Source: Yaniella halotolerans DSM 15476 (GTDB taxonomy: Bacteria > Actinomycetota > Actinomycetes > Actinomycetales > Micrococcaceae). From it: a stretch of 64,000 nucleotides of DNA. The stretch is taken from assembly GCF_000420805.1 (NCBI RefSeq), contig NZ_ATVQ01000002.1, positions 372,001 through 436,000 on the forward strand, in the 5' to 3' direction. A model generated the notes under the pieces. The model was not told the origin of the DNA, ran no database searches, and worked only from the letters and a program-made list of their open reading frames with translations. The position numbers and the translations under genes are program-made. This document shows, one piece after another, positions 7,690 to 16,974 of the stretch. Each line of letters opens with the position of its first letter. Position 1 is the stretch's first letter.

Positions 7690-8406
7690 ATGCGTGAATT
7701 GCCTATCCGAGACATCACCGAACACGATGATAACTGCGTACGACGGGTGCCCATCTTTTCCGGGCTAACAACAGAACAGCAGGATCTCGTAGCGACTCTG
7801 GCACGTCCACAGCTCGTATCTGCTGGTGAGCTCATCCATGGGCCTGGTCAACGGACTGGCAAAATGTTCGTTGTACACACTGGAGAAATCAAACTTAGTC
7901 GTACGCTGCCTAGTGGCAGAAAGCATCTGCTGCGCGTTGCCCGTCCCGGTGACACACTCGGTGAGCATGCTTTTCTTACAGGTAGCGCCACGTTGGAAGA
8001 GGCCGAAGCGCGCTCGCAGACGAGGCTCTGCATCTTTGCGCACGAGGACCTGACGCACCTGATCGACCAGTATCCGAATATTGCGCATCGGATGCTGCGG
8101 ACCCTGGGTGACCGGCTAGCCCATACCGAGCATCGGCTGACGTTGAGTAGCCAAAGCGTGGATCTGCGCATCGCTGACTATCTCTTGCAACAACCGTTGG
8201 TCCGAAATGCTCAGACACCTGACGGCGTGATGCGCGCCCGCTTGCCCATGAGTAAAAAAGACATTGCGTCCTTGCTGGGTACGACGCCAGAATCGTTAAG
8301 CCGCGCTCTGGCACGGTTGCGAAAAAAGGGCCTCGTAGCCGTCGATGAGGATGTGGTATCACTTCTACAACCCGATGCGTTAGAGGAACTGATCACCGCG
8401 GAATGA
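7690..8406 (+). CDS. Crp/Fnr-family transcriptional regulator
   Basis: 238 residues with a cyclic-nucleotide-binding-like beta roll at ~18-135 (IFSGLTTEQQDL, then GEHAFLTGSATLEEA), a dimer helix, and a C-terminal winged HTH at ~180-225 (MSKKDIASLLGTTPESLSRAL). The HTH resembles Fnr-type proteins, which recognise TTGA-N6-TCAA-like sites, and such a palindrome sits upstream. Only one Cys (residue 16) is visible, so the four-Cys iron-sulfur cluster of true Fnr is absent. It is divergent from the HMA-ATPase operon and likely regulates it. The signal (metal, redox or nucleotide) is unknown. Confidence 0.85.
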   Translation: MRELPIRDITEHDDNCVRRVPIFSGLTTEQQDLVATLARPQLVSAGELIHGPGQRTGKMFVVHTGEIKLSRTLPSGRKHLLRVARPGDTLGEHAFLTGSATLEEAEARSQTRLCIFAHEDLTHLIDQYPNIAHRMLRTLGDRLAHTEHRLTLSSQSVDLRIADYLLQQPLVRNAQTPDGVMRARLPMSKKDIASLLGTTPESLSRALARLRKKGLVAVDEDVVSLLQPDALEELITAE

Positions 8407-8412
8407 GGTTGT

Positions 8413-9489
8413 CTAGCGATATGCCCGGTGATATTGCGCTGGCACCGGTGGAGCGTCATGCCGCAGTATTTGGGCCGAATAAATTGGAAAATCGGTGTTC
8501 CGCAGTGATTCTCGGCCAACCAGCACCACATCGGCCTGTTCGGTCACCAGGATGTGCTCGGCTTGGAAGGGTTCGGTGATCAACCCAACGGCAGCAGTCG
8601 GTACTCCAGTGCGGCGGCGAATCGCTTCAGCAAACGCCACTTGGTAGCCCGGACCTGCCGGAATCTTCGCCGGCAGATTCGAACCGCTGGAAACATCAAT
8701 GAGGTCAACACCGTGCTCGTGCAGCCACTGCACCACTTGTACGGTGTCGTCGATTGTCAGACCGTCTTCGTGCCAATCCACAGCCGAAAGGCGAACCAGC
8801 AATGGGACTTGGTCGGAGATTTCGGCACGTACTGCATCAACCACGTCAAGCAGCAACCGCGCTCGGTTCTCCAATGAACCCCCATAGGAGTCATCCCGAT
8901 CATTGCTGAGCGGGGACAAGAACTGGTGGAGCAGATAACCATGTGCGCCATGGATCTCTAACAGGTCAAAGCCGGCGTCGATTGCTCGTCGTGCCGACGC
9001 GACGAATGCGGCAACCACGTTATCGATCCCAGCTTGGTCGAGTGCTTCTGGAGTAGCGAGCCCCGGGAATTCTTTGGCCGACGGCGCGACGGTGGTCCAC
9101 CCGCCCTCGTCTTCGGGCACGCTGCCCTCGTTGTCGTAGTCGAAGGGGCGATAAGTACTCCCTTTACGCCCGGCATGTGCCAACTGGATCCCAGCTAGGG
9201 TTCCTTGCGAGTGCATGAACTCTACAATCGGTGCCAAAGAATCGCGTTGGCTATCGTTCCACAGGCCGAGGTCCTGCGGAGAAATACGGCCTTCCGGAGT
9301 CACCGACGTTGCTTCAACAATGACAGCCCCTGCTCCCCCGCGGGCTAAGCTCCCGAGATGCACCATATGCCAGTCGGTTGCCATGCCGTCGGCGTTTTCC
9401 GCACTGTACTGGCACATGGGCGGAACCCACACGCGGTTTCGGGCGGTGACGCCACGCAAGGTGATCGGTTCGAAGAGCAAACGAGACAA
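8413..9489 (-). CDS. Old Yellow Enzyme family NADPH:flavin oxidoreductase (YqjM-like)
   Basis: About 358 residues; an FMN-dependent ene-reductase of the YqjM/NamA class acting on activated double bonds. Visible motifs are PPMCQYS near the N-terminus (the conserved flavin-tuning Cys), QLAHAGRKG, EIHGAHGYLLHQFLSPLSN (active-site region) and YGGSLENRARLLLDVV. The TTG at 9489 is preferred because AGGAA lies seven bases upstream and MSRLLFEPITLRG matches the family start; an ATG at 9540 gives a 17-residue longer form without a ribosome site. It is convergent with the Crp/Fnr gene (6-bp gap). The physiological substrate is unknown; detoxification of electrophiles is a common inference. Confidence 0.87.
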   Translation of the reverse strand: MSRLLFEPITLRGVTARNRVWVPPMCQYSAENADGMATDWHMVHLGSLARGGAGAVIVEATSVTPEGRISPQDLGLWNDSQRDSLAPIVEFMHSQGTLAGIQLAHAGRKGSTYRPFDYDNEGSVPEDEGGWTTVAPSAKEFPGLATPEALDQAGIDNVVAAFVASARRAIDAGFDLLEIHGAHGYLLHQFLSPLSNDRDDSYGGSLENRARLLLDVVDAVRAEISDQVPLLVRLSAVDWHEDGLTIDDTVQVVQWLHEHGVDLIDVSSGSNLPAKIPAGPGYQVAFAEAIRRRTGVPTAAVGLITEPFQAEHILVTEQADVVLVGRESLRNTDFPIYSAQILRHDAPPVPAQYHRAYR

Positions 9490-9619
9490 GCTGATATTCC
9501 TAACGTTGCCGGAAGAGCCAAAATGGCTTTCTATTTCCATTTCGGATGTTATCAGGTCGTATGGTGCTGGGGTTCACACGTCTCAGTACTACCGTCAGCA
9601 TGTCTATCTGGTTCTGGCC

Positions 9620-10801
9620 TCACGAGAACACCACGAGCAAGTAGAGCACGAAAACCATCAGGTGCGCTGCACCATGCAGGGCGGTAGCTCTTTTGCCGAG
9701 CATCGACGCCGTAGTAATACATAACGTAACGGCTAGTAGCAACAGATTCTCAGGGCTTTCGGCTAACACCACAGGTTGAGCCGTTACCAGCCCAATGATG
9801 AGGACTGCCGGTATGGTGAGTCCCACTGTTGAGACGAGCGCGCCATGGCACAGATTACTAACACGTTGCATCTCTCCCAGATAAGCGGCTCGAATCGCGG
9901 TGATGGTTTCTGGCAGAAACACAATTGCGGCGATCAAGATACCTGAAAGTGCTATTGGAGCTCCGAGGTGTTCAAGGGCTTGGTCTAAGAGCGCGGCCAT
10001 CTCGTGTGACAGCAAGACGATGGGGACGACAGTGAAGACCAAGACCGTTGTCCGGGTTAAAATTTCACCTCGATGTTGGGCTAGGACCGCGGACAGGCTT
10101 TGCTGTGGTTGTGCGGAAACAGCCTTTGTTGAATCCGCTGAGGTAACTTCCTGAAAATCACTGCGCTGTTGTCCCAGCTGACGATAGAGAAAATAGCCAT
10201 ACATGATCAGCGTGAGGCCTACGACAACGATAGCCGGAAGTGGAGCATACATACCGGAAGCACCGAGGAAATGCGGCAGAGCAAATGCCACGACCAATAA
10301 GACAGCCAGGATGGATAGGTAGGCAGACACTCCGACGCTGTTCGATTGCAGGTTGGCATGCCGAGTGGCGCCGACCAGGATCGCAATACCAATGACGAAA
10401 TTCAGAATAATCATGGAAACTGCCATGACTGAATCTCGAGCAATCGTGAGATGTTCTCCCGGACCAAGCATGACCGCCGATATGAGAATGACCTCGATAA
10501 TGACGATGGATAATGTCAGTACGAGCGTCCCGTAGGGATCGCCCAGCCGCTGTGCCAAATATTCGGCCTGCCGTACGACGCCGAACGCACAGCTGAGGAC
10601 AACAGCAATGATCACGCCCAAAATTATGAAGAGCCCAGGTGTTGTCAGCGGACCGCCTAAAGCTGGACCGGTCTGAACGAGTATGAGAACGCTGCCCCAT
10701 CCAAGCAGCAGCTGCAACGTGGCGGTTGGGGTCAGTGCAGTGCGTATCGATGAGAACATGAGATCGGCCGTCCTGTGGGCCGTCCCAGCTTGTGTTTTCA
10801 C
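9620..10801 (-). CDS. chaA: ChaA-like Ca2+(Na+,K+)/H+ antiporter
   Basis: 393 residues with ~11 hydrophobic segments in two homologous halves, the cation/Ca2+ exchanger arrangement. The two alpha-repeat signatures are readable: RQAEYLAQRLGDPYGTL with IVIIEVILIS in the first half, and FLPETITAIRAAYLGEMQR with NLCHGALVSTVGLTIP in the second. It should exchange Ca2+ or monovalent cations for protons across the membrane. The start may be GTG 10801 or ATG 10759; neither has a strong ribosome site. It lies in a minus-strand run with an NTF2-like protein and hemerythrin, possibly a stress set. Confidence 0.85.
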   Translation of the reverse strand: MKTQAGTAHRTADLMFSSIRTALTPTATLQLLLGWGSVLILVQTGPALGGPLTTPGLFIILGVIIAVVLSCAFGVVRQAEYLAQRLGDPYGTLVLTLSIVIIEVILISAVMLGPGEHLTIARDSVMAVSMIILNFVIGIAILVGATRHANLQSNSVGVSAYLSILAVLLVVAFALPHFLGASGMYAPLPAIVVVGLTLIMYGYFLYRQLGQQRSDFQEVTSADSTKAVSAQPQQSLSAVLAQHRGEILTRTTVLVFTVVPIVLLSHEMAALLDQALEHLGAPIALSGILIAAIVFLPETITAIRAAYLGEMQRVSNLCHGALVSTVGLTIPAVLIIGLVTAQPVVLAESPENLLLLAVTLCITTASMLGKRATALHGAAHLMVFVLYLLVVFS

Positions 10802-10846
10802 GATCGGGTCGTCCCGAACGCACTTCTTGCCACTATGGTAACTGTT

Positions 10847-11242
10847 TCAGGATTCGATGAGGTAACTGCGAATTTCTTTAATCTTCGCAGCTTTGCCATG
10901 CCCCGCAAACAGGATCACGTGGTTAAAACATACAGCGCGAGACTGCGCATATGTTGCCACACCATCGGCACCGCAGTCCGTCCCGTGCGTGATAACAGTA
11001 TGCAGTTTCAGTTCTTGCGTGCTGTCTTGGTTCATCAACCATGCTCGAGTCTCGGCTTGTCCCGACAGCACGTTCGATCCGACGATTTCCCAGCGAACAT
11101 CGTCTTTAAGCATTCCGAGCGTCTCGTCAACGGCTCCAGAATACAAAGCGATGAGGAAGTCTCGTATGACCACTTTTCTTGGAGCATTGCCACAGTGCTC
11201 GGGTATGTCGATAACCGATAGGGAGCTAGAACTCGAGGACAT
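10847..11242 (-). CDS. NTF2-like / SnoaL-like domain protein
   Basis: 131 residues consistent with a SnoaL-like NTF2 fold: an N-terminal helix pair (VIRDFLIALYSGAVDETLGML), then DDVRWEIVGSNVLSG, a WLM-containing helix, and paired beta strands to the end (AVCFNHVILFAGHGKAAKIKEIRSYLIES). Such proteins are small cytoplasmic pockets or dimers, sometimes isomerases, often of unknown role. Start ATG 11242 with AGGAG ~10 bp upstream. It lies between chaA and the hemerythrin gene on the same strand. No catalytic residue set can be assigned. Confidence 0.65.
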   Translation of the reverse strand: MSSSSSSLSVIDIPEHCGNAPRKVVIRDFLIALYSGAVDETLGMLKDDVRWEIVGSNVLSGQAETRAWLMNQDSTQELKLHTVITHGTDCGADGVATYAQSRAVCFNHVILFAGHGKAAKIKEIRSYLIES

Positions 11243-11284
11243 AGAGACACACTCCTGGTAATAGAGGTCTATCGGTGGACGTCA

Positions 11285-11857
11285 TTAGGTTTTTCGATTC
11301 GCTAATTTGTCGCGGAGGCGATCAACCATGCCAACCCCTGCACCAACGGTTTTGTGATAGAGCTCCGAGTTCGGGGCATTGGGATGTGGACGTGTCGGGG
11401 CCGTTCGTTTGGCCTGTTCTACCTTCTCCCCCATCTCACGAAGTTGGGCAGCAGGAATATGCTCGCGAAGCTTCAGGAACTGTTCATCTTCCTCATCACT
11501 GATGTGGTGGCGAAGATGTGCTTCGAGTTCTTCGAGAATTTGCATGAACCGCCCGTCATCGGCCGGAACGTCTTCTAGGCGTTTCATAACCTCGTCGAGT
11601 TCGTTATGCTCCTCGATATCGTGTTCAACTTCTTCGGCACCATTTGGCAGGTGTTGTCTCATCGCTGGGTAGACCTGCATCTCTTCGGCAACGGAATGGC
11701 GCACAATTTCAGCGATGACTGTGTCTGCGGTATCGCGACGATGTTCTGCGTTGGTTGCCTGTTTTGTTTCGTCGAGAAGATCCAACATGGCTTGATGGTC
11801 GGCTGTCAGTACGTCTACAACGTCTCGTTCTTGCGTCGTGGAATTCTCTGTCGTCAT
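11285..11857 (-). CDS. Hemerythrin HHE-domain protein
   Basis: 190 residues with a hemerythrin-like four-helix di-iron domain at ~15-140. Iron-ligand type residues appear in order: DHQAML, RHSVAEEMQVYPAM (HxxxE), IEEHNELDEVM, and HLRHHISDEEDEQF (HxxxE). The C-terminal ~45 residues are polar and proline-rich. Roles in this family include O2/NO sensing and iron or oxidative stress. ATG 11857 (MTTENS) is chosen with AAAGG just upstream; the open frame continues further 5' but overlaps the hrpB promoter region and is unlikely to be translated. Confidence 0.85.
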   Translation of the reverse strand: MTTENSTTQERDVVDVLTADHQAMLDLLDETKQATNAEHRRDTADTVIAEIVRHSVAEEMQVYPAMRQHLPNGAEEVEHDIEEHNELDEVMKRLEDVPADDGRFMQILEELEAHLRHHISDEEDEQFLKLREHIPAAQLREMGEKVEQAKRTAPTRPHPNAPNSELYHKTVGAGVGMVDRLRDKLANRKT

Positions 11858-11977
11858 GATCGACCTTTCATTGGAGGTACATTCCCACGCTAGTTTGCGC
11901 CATGCGAAGAGGTCTATAGGCCACCGCGAGCGACGTTTAAGTTTGGATCGAGTATGTACCGGCATAGAGTGGAAACG

Positions 11978-14656
11978 ATGAACGACGTAAATCATGAGTC
12001 CCGGAGCGGCTCTGAGGCGTTTGACCTCAGGACGGTGGCTGCCGGGCTTCCTGCAGCGCAGCTGATTTCCGACCTGTTGGAGGATCACCGGCCCACCGAT
12101 GCCCCGTTGCGCGCTGTTGTTGTGGCGCCCCCTGGCACCGGCAAAACCACCGTCGTCCCGCCGACTCTGGCGAACCGATTGCAGCTGCTGGGCCGCAATG
12201 GCAGGATCGTCGTCACCCAACCACGCCGGATGGCGGCACGCGCTGCGGCGCGGAGGTTAGCGCATCTGACCGGTACTAAAGTTGGTGAACAAGTCGGCTA
12301 TACGGTTCGTGGCGACCGAAAAACCTCGGCTGCTACCGCGGTCGAATTTGTGACGACGGGTGTGCTGCTGCGACGGCTCATCGGTAATCCTGACGCACCA
12401 GATATCGCGGCGGTCGTCTTGGACGAAGTGCACGAACGTCAACTGGATACAGATCTCACGTTTGCGATGGTGCAGCAGCTGGGCGAACTGCGTGGCGCAG
12501 CGGATCCGCTCGATATCGTCGTCATGTCAGCCACCCTGGAGGCAGACTTTTGGACAGCGCTATTATCCACAGATACTGCAAATCCGGCTCGAGTGCTCAA
12601 GGTCGAGGCCCTCTCCTATCCGCTGACGGAACAGTGGGCACCATTACCCGGTACACAACGAGCCCTGGATGCTCGTGGGGTCACCAACCAATTCCTCAGC
12701 CACGTTACAGACACCGTGCTCACGACCGTCAAGAACGTACCTGACGGCGATGTGTTGGTATTTCTCCCCGGGGCTCGAGAGATTGATCGGGTGGCACAGC
12801 AGCTGACCGGTTCAACATCATGTGATGTGTTGGCCTTGCTGGGATCTACTGCAGCCGGTGAACAAGATCGGATCTTGACTCCGCCGGCTGCCGGCGGGAA
12901 CAGGCGCATTGTGTTGGCGACGAATGTTGCCGAATCTGCCCTGACGGTTTCTGGGGTGCGGATTGTCGTTGATGCAGGGTTGGACCGCCAGCCTCGTTTG
13001 GATGCTGGCCGCGGGGTGGCAGGACTCGTGACGGTTGGTGCTGCCAAATCAGCCATGATCCAGCGCGCCGGCCGTGCCGCACGTGAAGCCCCGGGACTGG
13101 TGGTGCGGTGCATGTCTGAGGCAGAATTCGCTGCTCGCCCAGCCCACCGGCCTGCTGAAGTTCGGACCGCAGATCTCACCCAGGCGGTGCTGGATCTGGC
13201 ATCTTGGGGTGCAGCGGATGGTTCCGGGCTGCGACTGCCCGAGCCATTGCCAACACGGGCTTTCAACGCCGCGGTAACCAGCCTGACGCAATTGGGCGCC
13301 CTGGAACGTGCTGAGCACGATGGGCAACTGCGCATTACCGAATTGGGCCGGAAGCTGGCTATCCTGCCGGTGGATCCCCGGCTAGGACGGGCGCTCTATG
13401 ATGGTGCCGAGTTCGTCGGTGCGAGATTAGCCGCCGAGGTGATTGCCGCGCTCTCGTCTGACGAACGGGCCGAAAAAGCTGATCTGGGCAAGCTGATGGG
13501 GCGGTTACGGTCTACACGTCCCAAGCGTTGGACCGATGATGCTGCACGTTTATTGCGCGCCGTATCCCAGGGCGAGGGCTCCCCTCGTGCCGGGCATGGT
13601 TCGGCTGGACCATACGACCTAGGACTCGTCACGGCGCTGGCATATCCCCAACAAATTGCTCGGCGACGGACACCCGGCGGTGGGCAAAACGAAGACGCCG
13701 AGTATCTCCTGGCTTCTGGAACGGCAGCCTCGCTCCCCCGGGGTTCGTCACTGCAGGGTGCTGATTGGCTGGCCGTCGCTGATATCACGCTACACGGAGA
13801 ACGAGCCATCATTCGTACCGCCGCCGAGCTGGATCAAGACTACGCGGAGTTGGCGGCAGGCCCCTTATTCGTCGAGCAGACGCAAGCACGCTTTGTTGAC
13901 GGGAAAGTTTCAGCGCGTGCAGTGGTCCGATTGGGTGCCATCCAGCTGTCATCGACGCCGATCAAACCAACGCCAGAACACACGCGCGATGCGGTAGCCG
14001 CTGATATCCGCAGCCCCGGCGTTCTGGCTTTCTTCAAGGTGAGTGCGACGTCCAAACAGCATGCTGCGTTTAACAGTCTGCGCTCTCGGATGGGGATGCT
14101 CCATCGTGTCTATGGTGCCCCTTGGCCGGATGTCTCGGAGACAGCACTGACCGATCGGCTCTTCGAATGGCTCGCCCCGGAGCTTGAACAGTTAGCCTCC
14201 GGAACACGAGTCGAGCGTATTGACCTCACGTCTGCCTTGCGGCGCCTCCTACCGTGGCCCGATGCCGCGCGGATGGAGGAACTGGCTCCGGAGCGGATTA
14301 GCGTGCCATCTGGTGCCACGGTGCGGTTGGATTGGCCTGCACCGGAGGATCATACCGACGACGAGATCGCCCCACCGGTGTTGGCGGTGAAGCTTCAGGA
14401 GTGCTTTGGCTGGACGGGTAGTCCCACCGTGGCCGAGGGGCGCGTGCCGATCGTGCTGCATCTCTTATCGCCGGCTCGCCGACCGCTGGCGGTGACCTCC
14501 GATCTGGCGAGCTTTTGGCGCAACATTTACCCACAGGTTCGAGCCGAGAACCGCGGCCGGTACATCAAACATCCCTGGCCCGAGGATCCGCTCACCGCCG
14601 TCGCGACCGCCAAAACCAACCGTGCCCTACGTGGCAGTCAAGCCCAGCAAAAGTAG
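11978..14656 (+). CDS. hrpB: ATP-dependent helicase HrpB
   Basis: 892 residues, a DExH-box RNA helicase-like protein of the HrpB class. Motif I is APPGTGKTT near the N-terminus. LDEVHERQLDTDL is motif II in DEVH form, MSATLEADFW is motif III, and QRAGRAAREAPG is motif VI. The helicase-associated and HrpB C-terminal regions follow to ~890, so the length is full. It is presumed to act on RNA in the cytoplasm; the target is unknown. ATG 11978 (MNDVNH) is preferred with GGAAA upstream; an in-frame ATG at 11954 adds eight residues. It is divergent from the hemerythrin gene and convergent with the penicillin-binding protein gene (10-bp gap). Confidence 0.9.
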   Translation: MNDVNHESRSGSEAFDLRTVAAGLPAAQLISDLLEDHRPTDAPLRAVVVAPPGTGKTTVVPPTLANRLQLLGRNGRIVVTQPRRMAARAAARRLAHLTGTKVGEQVGYTVRGDRKTSAATAVEFVTTGVLLRRLIGNPDAPDIAAVVLDEVHERQLDTDLTFAMVQQLGELRGAADPLDIVVMSATLEADFWTALLSTDTANPARVLKVEALSYPLTEQWAPLPGTQRALDARGVTNQFLSHVTDTVLTTVKNVPDGDVLVFLPGAREIDRVAQQLTGSTSCDVLALLGSTAAGEQDRILTPPAAGGNRRIVLATNVAESALTVSGVRIVVDAGLDRQPRLDAGRGVAGLVTVGAAKSAMIQRAGRAAREAPGLVVRCMSEAEFAARPAHRPAEVRTADLTQAVLDLASWGAADGSGLRLPEPLPTRAFNAAVTSLTQLGALERAEHDGQLRITELGRKLAILPVDPRLGRALYDGAEFVGARLAAEVIAALSSDERAEKADLGKLMGRLRSTRPKRWTDDAARLLRAVSQGEGSPRAGHGSAGPYDLGLVTALAYPQQIARRRTPGGGQNEDAEYLLASGTAASLPRGSSLQGADWLAVADITLHGERAIIRTAAELDQDYAELAAGPLFVEQTQARFVDGKVSARAVVRLGAIQLSSTPIKPTPEHTRDAVAADIRSPGVLAFFKVSATSKQHAAFNSLRSRMGMLHRVYGAPWPDVSETALTDRLFEWLAPELEQLASGTRVERIDLTSALRRLLPWPDAARMEELAPERISVPSGATVRLDWPAPEDHTDDEIAPPVLAVKLQECFGWTGSPTVAEGRVPIVLHLLSPARRPLAVTSDLASFWRNIYPQVRAENRGRYIKHPWPEDPLTAVATAKTNRALRGSQAQQK

Positions 14657-14666
14657 CCTTCACCGG

Positions 14667-16769
14667 TTAGGAATCTGACGGGATCATCTCTTCAAGTTCG
14701 GTCAAGAACTCTTGTACCACCGGTCCGTTTGTTTGTGCGCCGGCTAAGCCCTCGTGGAAGAACAAGGAGACGGCCAGATCACCGTGGGTCGCCATGATCC
14801 AGGTGTGCGCCAGGTCCTCACCATCGGATTCGAACTCCGCGGTACCCGTCTTCGCCAAGACCGGTGCCCCCGGTACATCTTGCAGGATCGGAACCGTTCC
14901 AGTTTCTACGGGGCCGGCCATGAGCTCGCGCAACTGTTCGGCTTCGTCCTCGGTCAGCGGCGTATCTCCCGGCAGATTCTCGTTCTGGGAGGGATCCACC
15001 GAAGGATCACTGATGAGCACGGGGCTGACAGTTTCTCCGGCCGATACCGAGGCGGCAACGGTGGCCATACCCAGCGGTGACGCTTGGACGACGCCCTGTC
15101 CGAATAATCCGGCGGCGTGTTCAGTACCTTCAACATCGGTGGGAACTGAGCCCAAGAAGGCACCGTCATAGCCGACAACTGGGTCCTCAACGAGTCCCAG
15201 TGCAACGGCTGCATCGTGTTGTTGCTGCGGGGAAATATCCTCATACTGGCCAACGAAACTTGTGTTGCATGACTGGGCAATGGCATCGGCCAGGCTGATC
15301 TCACCGACGTGTTCAGAAGGATAACCGTCAAAATTCGAAATCTCGGTGCCGCCGACATTAATGGTCTCGGGACACTCGACCTTCGAGTCGGGATCCATGC
15401 CGTTACGCAACATCGACAGCGCCGTGACAACTTTGAAGGTTGACCCTGGTGCATAAGAACCCTGCATCGCCAAGGGCCAGCTCGTATCTTCGGGTCCTTC
15501 TGCTGCGGCAAGAATGTGCCCGTCGGACGGTCTGACGGCAACGAGGCCTGCCAAGACATCGGAGTCACCGATCATATCTTCGGCAAGCTCTTGGACCCGG
15601 GTGTCTAAGGTCGTGGTAACCGCGGTACCATCAGTAGCTTCTCGGCTGAATTCCTCCGGATCACTGGTCGGTAGGTTCTCGCTTGGAACATCGGAGTTAT
15701 CCACGGTGATTTCCAAACCGCTCACACCAGCCAGCTCATCATTATAGGTTTGTTGCAGTCCGGATAGACCGGTCGGCATACCAGCGGTAATCTCGCCATC
15801 AGATGCTTCAATCTGTTCGGCATTCGGCAAGCCGTAGGACCCTAGGATAGAGCGAGCAAAGGTCGCCGTTGGCCCCAGAACCATGGTGTCTTCGCGAGCG
15901 ACGGCGCCGGAAATCCCGCTGATTTCATCGAATGGGATCTCGGTTTCTTCATCGTCACGCAGCACAATGAATTCAACCCAGGCACGCTCTCCGGCAGCAA
16001 GCACGCGATCAACAAATGTCTCTGGGTCGAGATCTAGTGCTTCGGCTAGTGCCGTCGCTGAATCCGTTGCTGCTTCCGTTACTTCATCATCGCTTGGCTC
16101 CGCCCCACCGGCGGTAAGTGCATCGAGTAGGTGGGTTTTATCGATGCCGATCCGTTGGACGGGCCGTTCGGTTGCCAATGGTTGATCTTGGGTATCAAGT
16201 ATCTCCCCGCGGTCAGCCGGTGTTTCCGAAACCTCAACGCGTCCGCCCCCTGCAAGTCCCGAGACCAGCGTCTCCGGCGTTAATTGCGGTTCCCATACCT
16301 CCGACTCTTCGTTCCAGACCAGGGTGGCCTGGGTTGAGTAAGTCCAGGTCGCTTCAGAAGTGTCCTCAGCATCTTCTGGTGCCTCTGATGTCTCATCGGC
16401 GGTATCAGCATCCGCGCCACCAGAAAGGTCCCAGGTCACCGTGTAAGCTGCAGTAGCGGTCGGTTCCTCGGTCTCCTCTTCGACCACAGATTCTAAGCTG
16501 ACGGTCACAGGATAATCAGCCAGGGCTGCCGTCGACTCGGTTAATACTTCTGGATCCGTCGACCCCTCGGCCAGACTGGCATCCCCGAATGCTTCCAACT
16601 GTTCAGAGCCGAGCTGCTCTGCGAACAGTTCAGCGGCCTGCGTCGGATCATCGACTGATCCGCACGCACTAAGCCCAAGTGTTCCGACCACGACCAAGGC
16701 GGCAAATCCAGTAATTCTGTGTCGTCGGTGCGATGGTTTCGTCTGGTGTGAGACTGACGGAGATATCAT
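14667..16769 (-). CDS. Lipoprotein class B penicillin-binding protein (MecA-like N-terminus)
   Basis: 700 residues. The N-terminus has basic residues, a hydrophobic stretch and the lipobox LSAC (Cys36), so it is an exported, lipid-anchored protein rather than a plain TM-anchored PBP. Residues ~40-165 resemble the NTF2-like MecA_N domain, with an acidic Asp/Glu/Thr-rich insert at ~95-140. The dimerisation domain starts near RG (187-188). The transpeptidase carries STFK 443-446, SCN 500-502 and KTG 640-642, all catalytic motifs intact. It should cross-link peptidoglycan. It is not in a division cluster, so it is probably an accessory D,D-transpeptidase. Low beta-lactam affinity is possible but not shown. 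Confidence 0.87.
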   Translation of the reverse strand: MISPSVSHQTKPSHRRHRITGFAALVVVGTLGLSACGSVDDPTQAAELFAEQLGSEQLEAFGDASLAEGSTDPEVLTESTAALADYPVTVSLESVVEEETEEPTATAAYTVTWDLSGGADADTADETSEAPEDAEDTSEATWTYSTQATLVWNEESEVWEPQLTPETLVSGLAGGGRVEVSETPADRGEILDTQDQPLATERPVQRIGIDKTHLLDALTAGGAEPSDDEVTEAATDSATALAEALDLDPETFVDRVLAAGERAWVEFIVLRDDEETEIPFDEISGISGAVAREDTMVLGPTATFARSILGSYGLPNAEQIEASDGEITAGMPTGLSGLQQTYNDELAGVSGLEITVDNSDVPSENLPTSDPEEFSREATDGTAVTTTLDTRVQELAEDMIGDSDVLAGLVAVRPSDGHILAAAEGPEDTSWPLAMQGSYAPGSTFKVVTALSMLRNGMDPDSKVECPETINVGGTEISNFDGYPSEHVGEISLADAIAQSCNTSFVGQYEDISPQQQHDAAVALGLVEDPVVGYDGAFLGSVPTDVEGTEHAAGLFGQGVVQASPLGMATVAASVSAGETVSPVLISDPSVDPSQNENLPGDTPLTEDEAEQLRELMAGPVETGTVPILQDVPGAPVLAKTGTAEFESDGEDLAHTWIMATHGDLAVSLFFHEGLAGAQTNGPVVQEFLTELEEMIPSDS

Positions 16770-16974
16770 GCACTGAAGTCTACTGACGTTTAAAGCGGGT
16801 GTAAGCCTAGTGAAGTCCGCTTTAAGCTACGTACGGCCTCCTGGCCCTTATCGATTAGGCAGCAGCGACTCGATGATCGGTGCATGCTGCGCGTTGCATC
16901 ATGCTTAGACGCCATGAACTGCATCGGCCGTGCCAGGGCACCTCCAGCACCCCAGCGCCCATAGGCACAACGGC

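Noticed and set aside
11858-12220. 5' extension of the hemerythrin reading frame (to 311 residues)
   Set aside because: It runs through the divergent hrpB promoter and start region, lacks hemerythrin-like sequence, and a good start with ribosome site exists at 11857.
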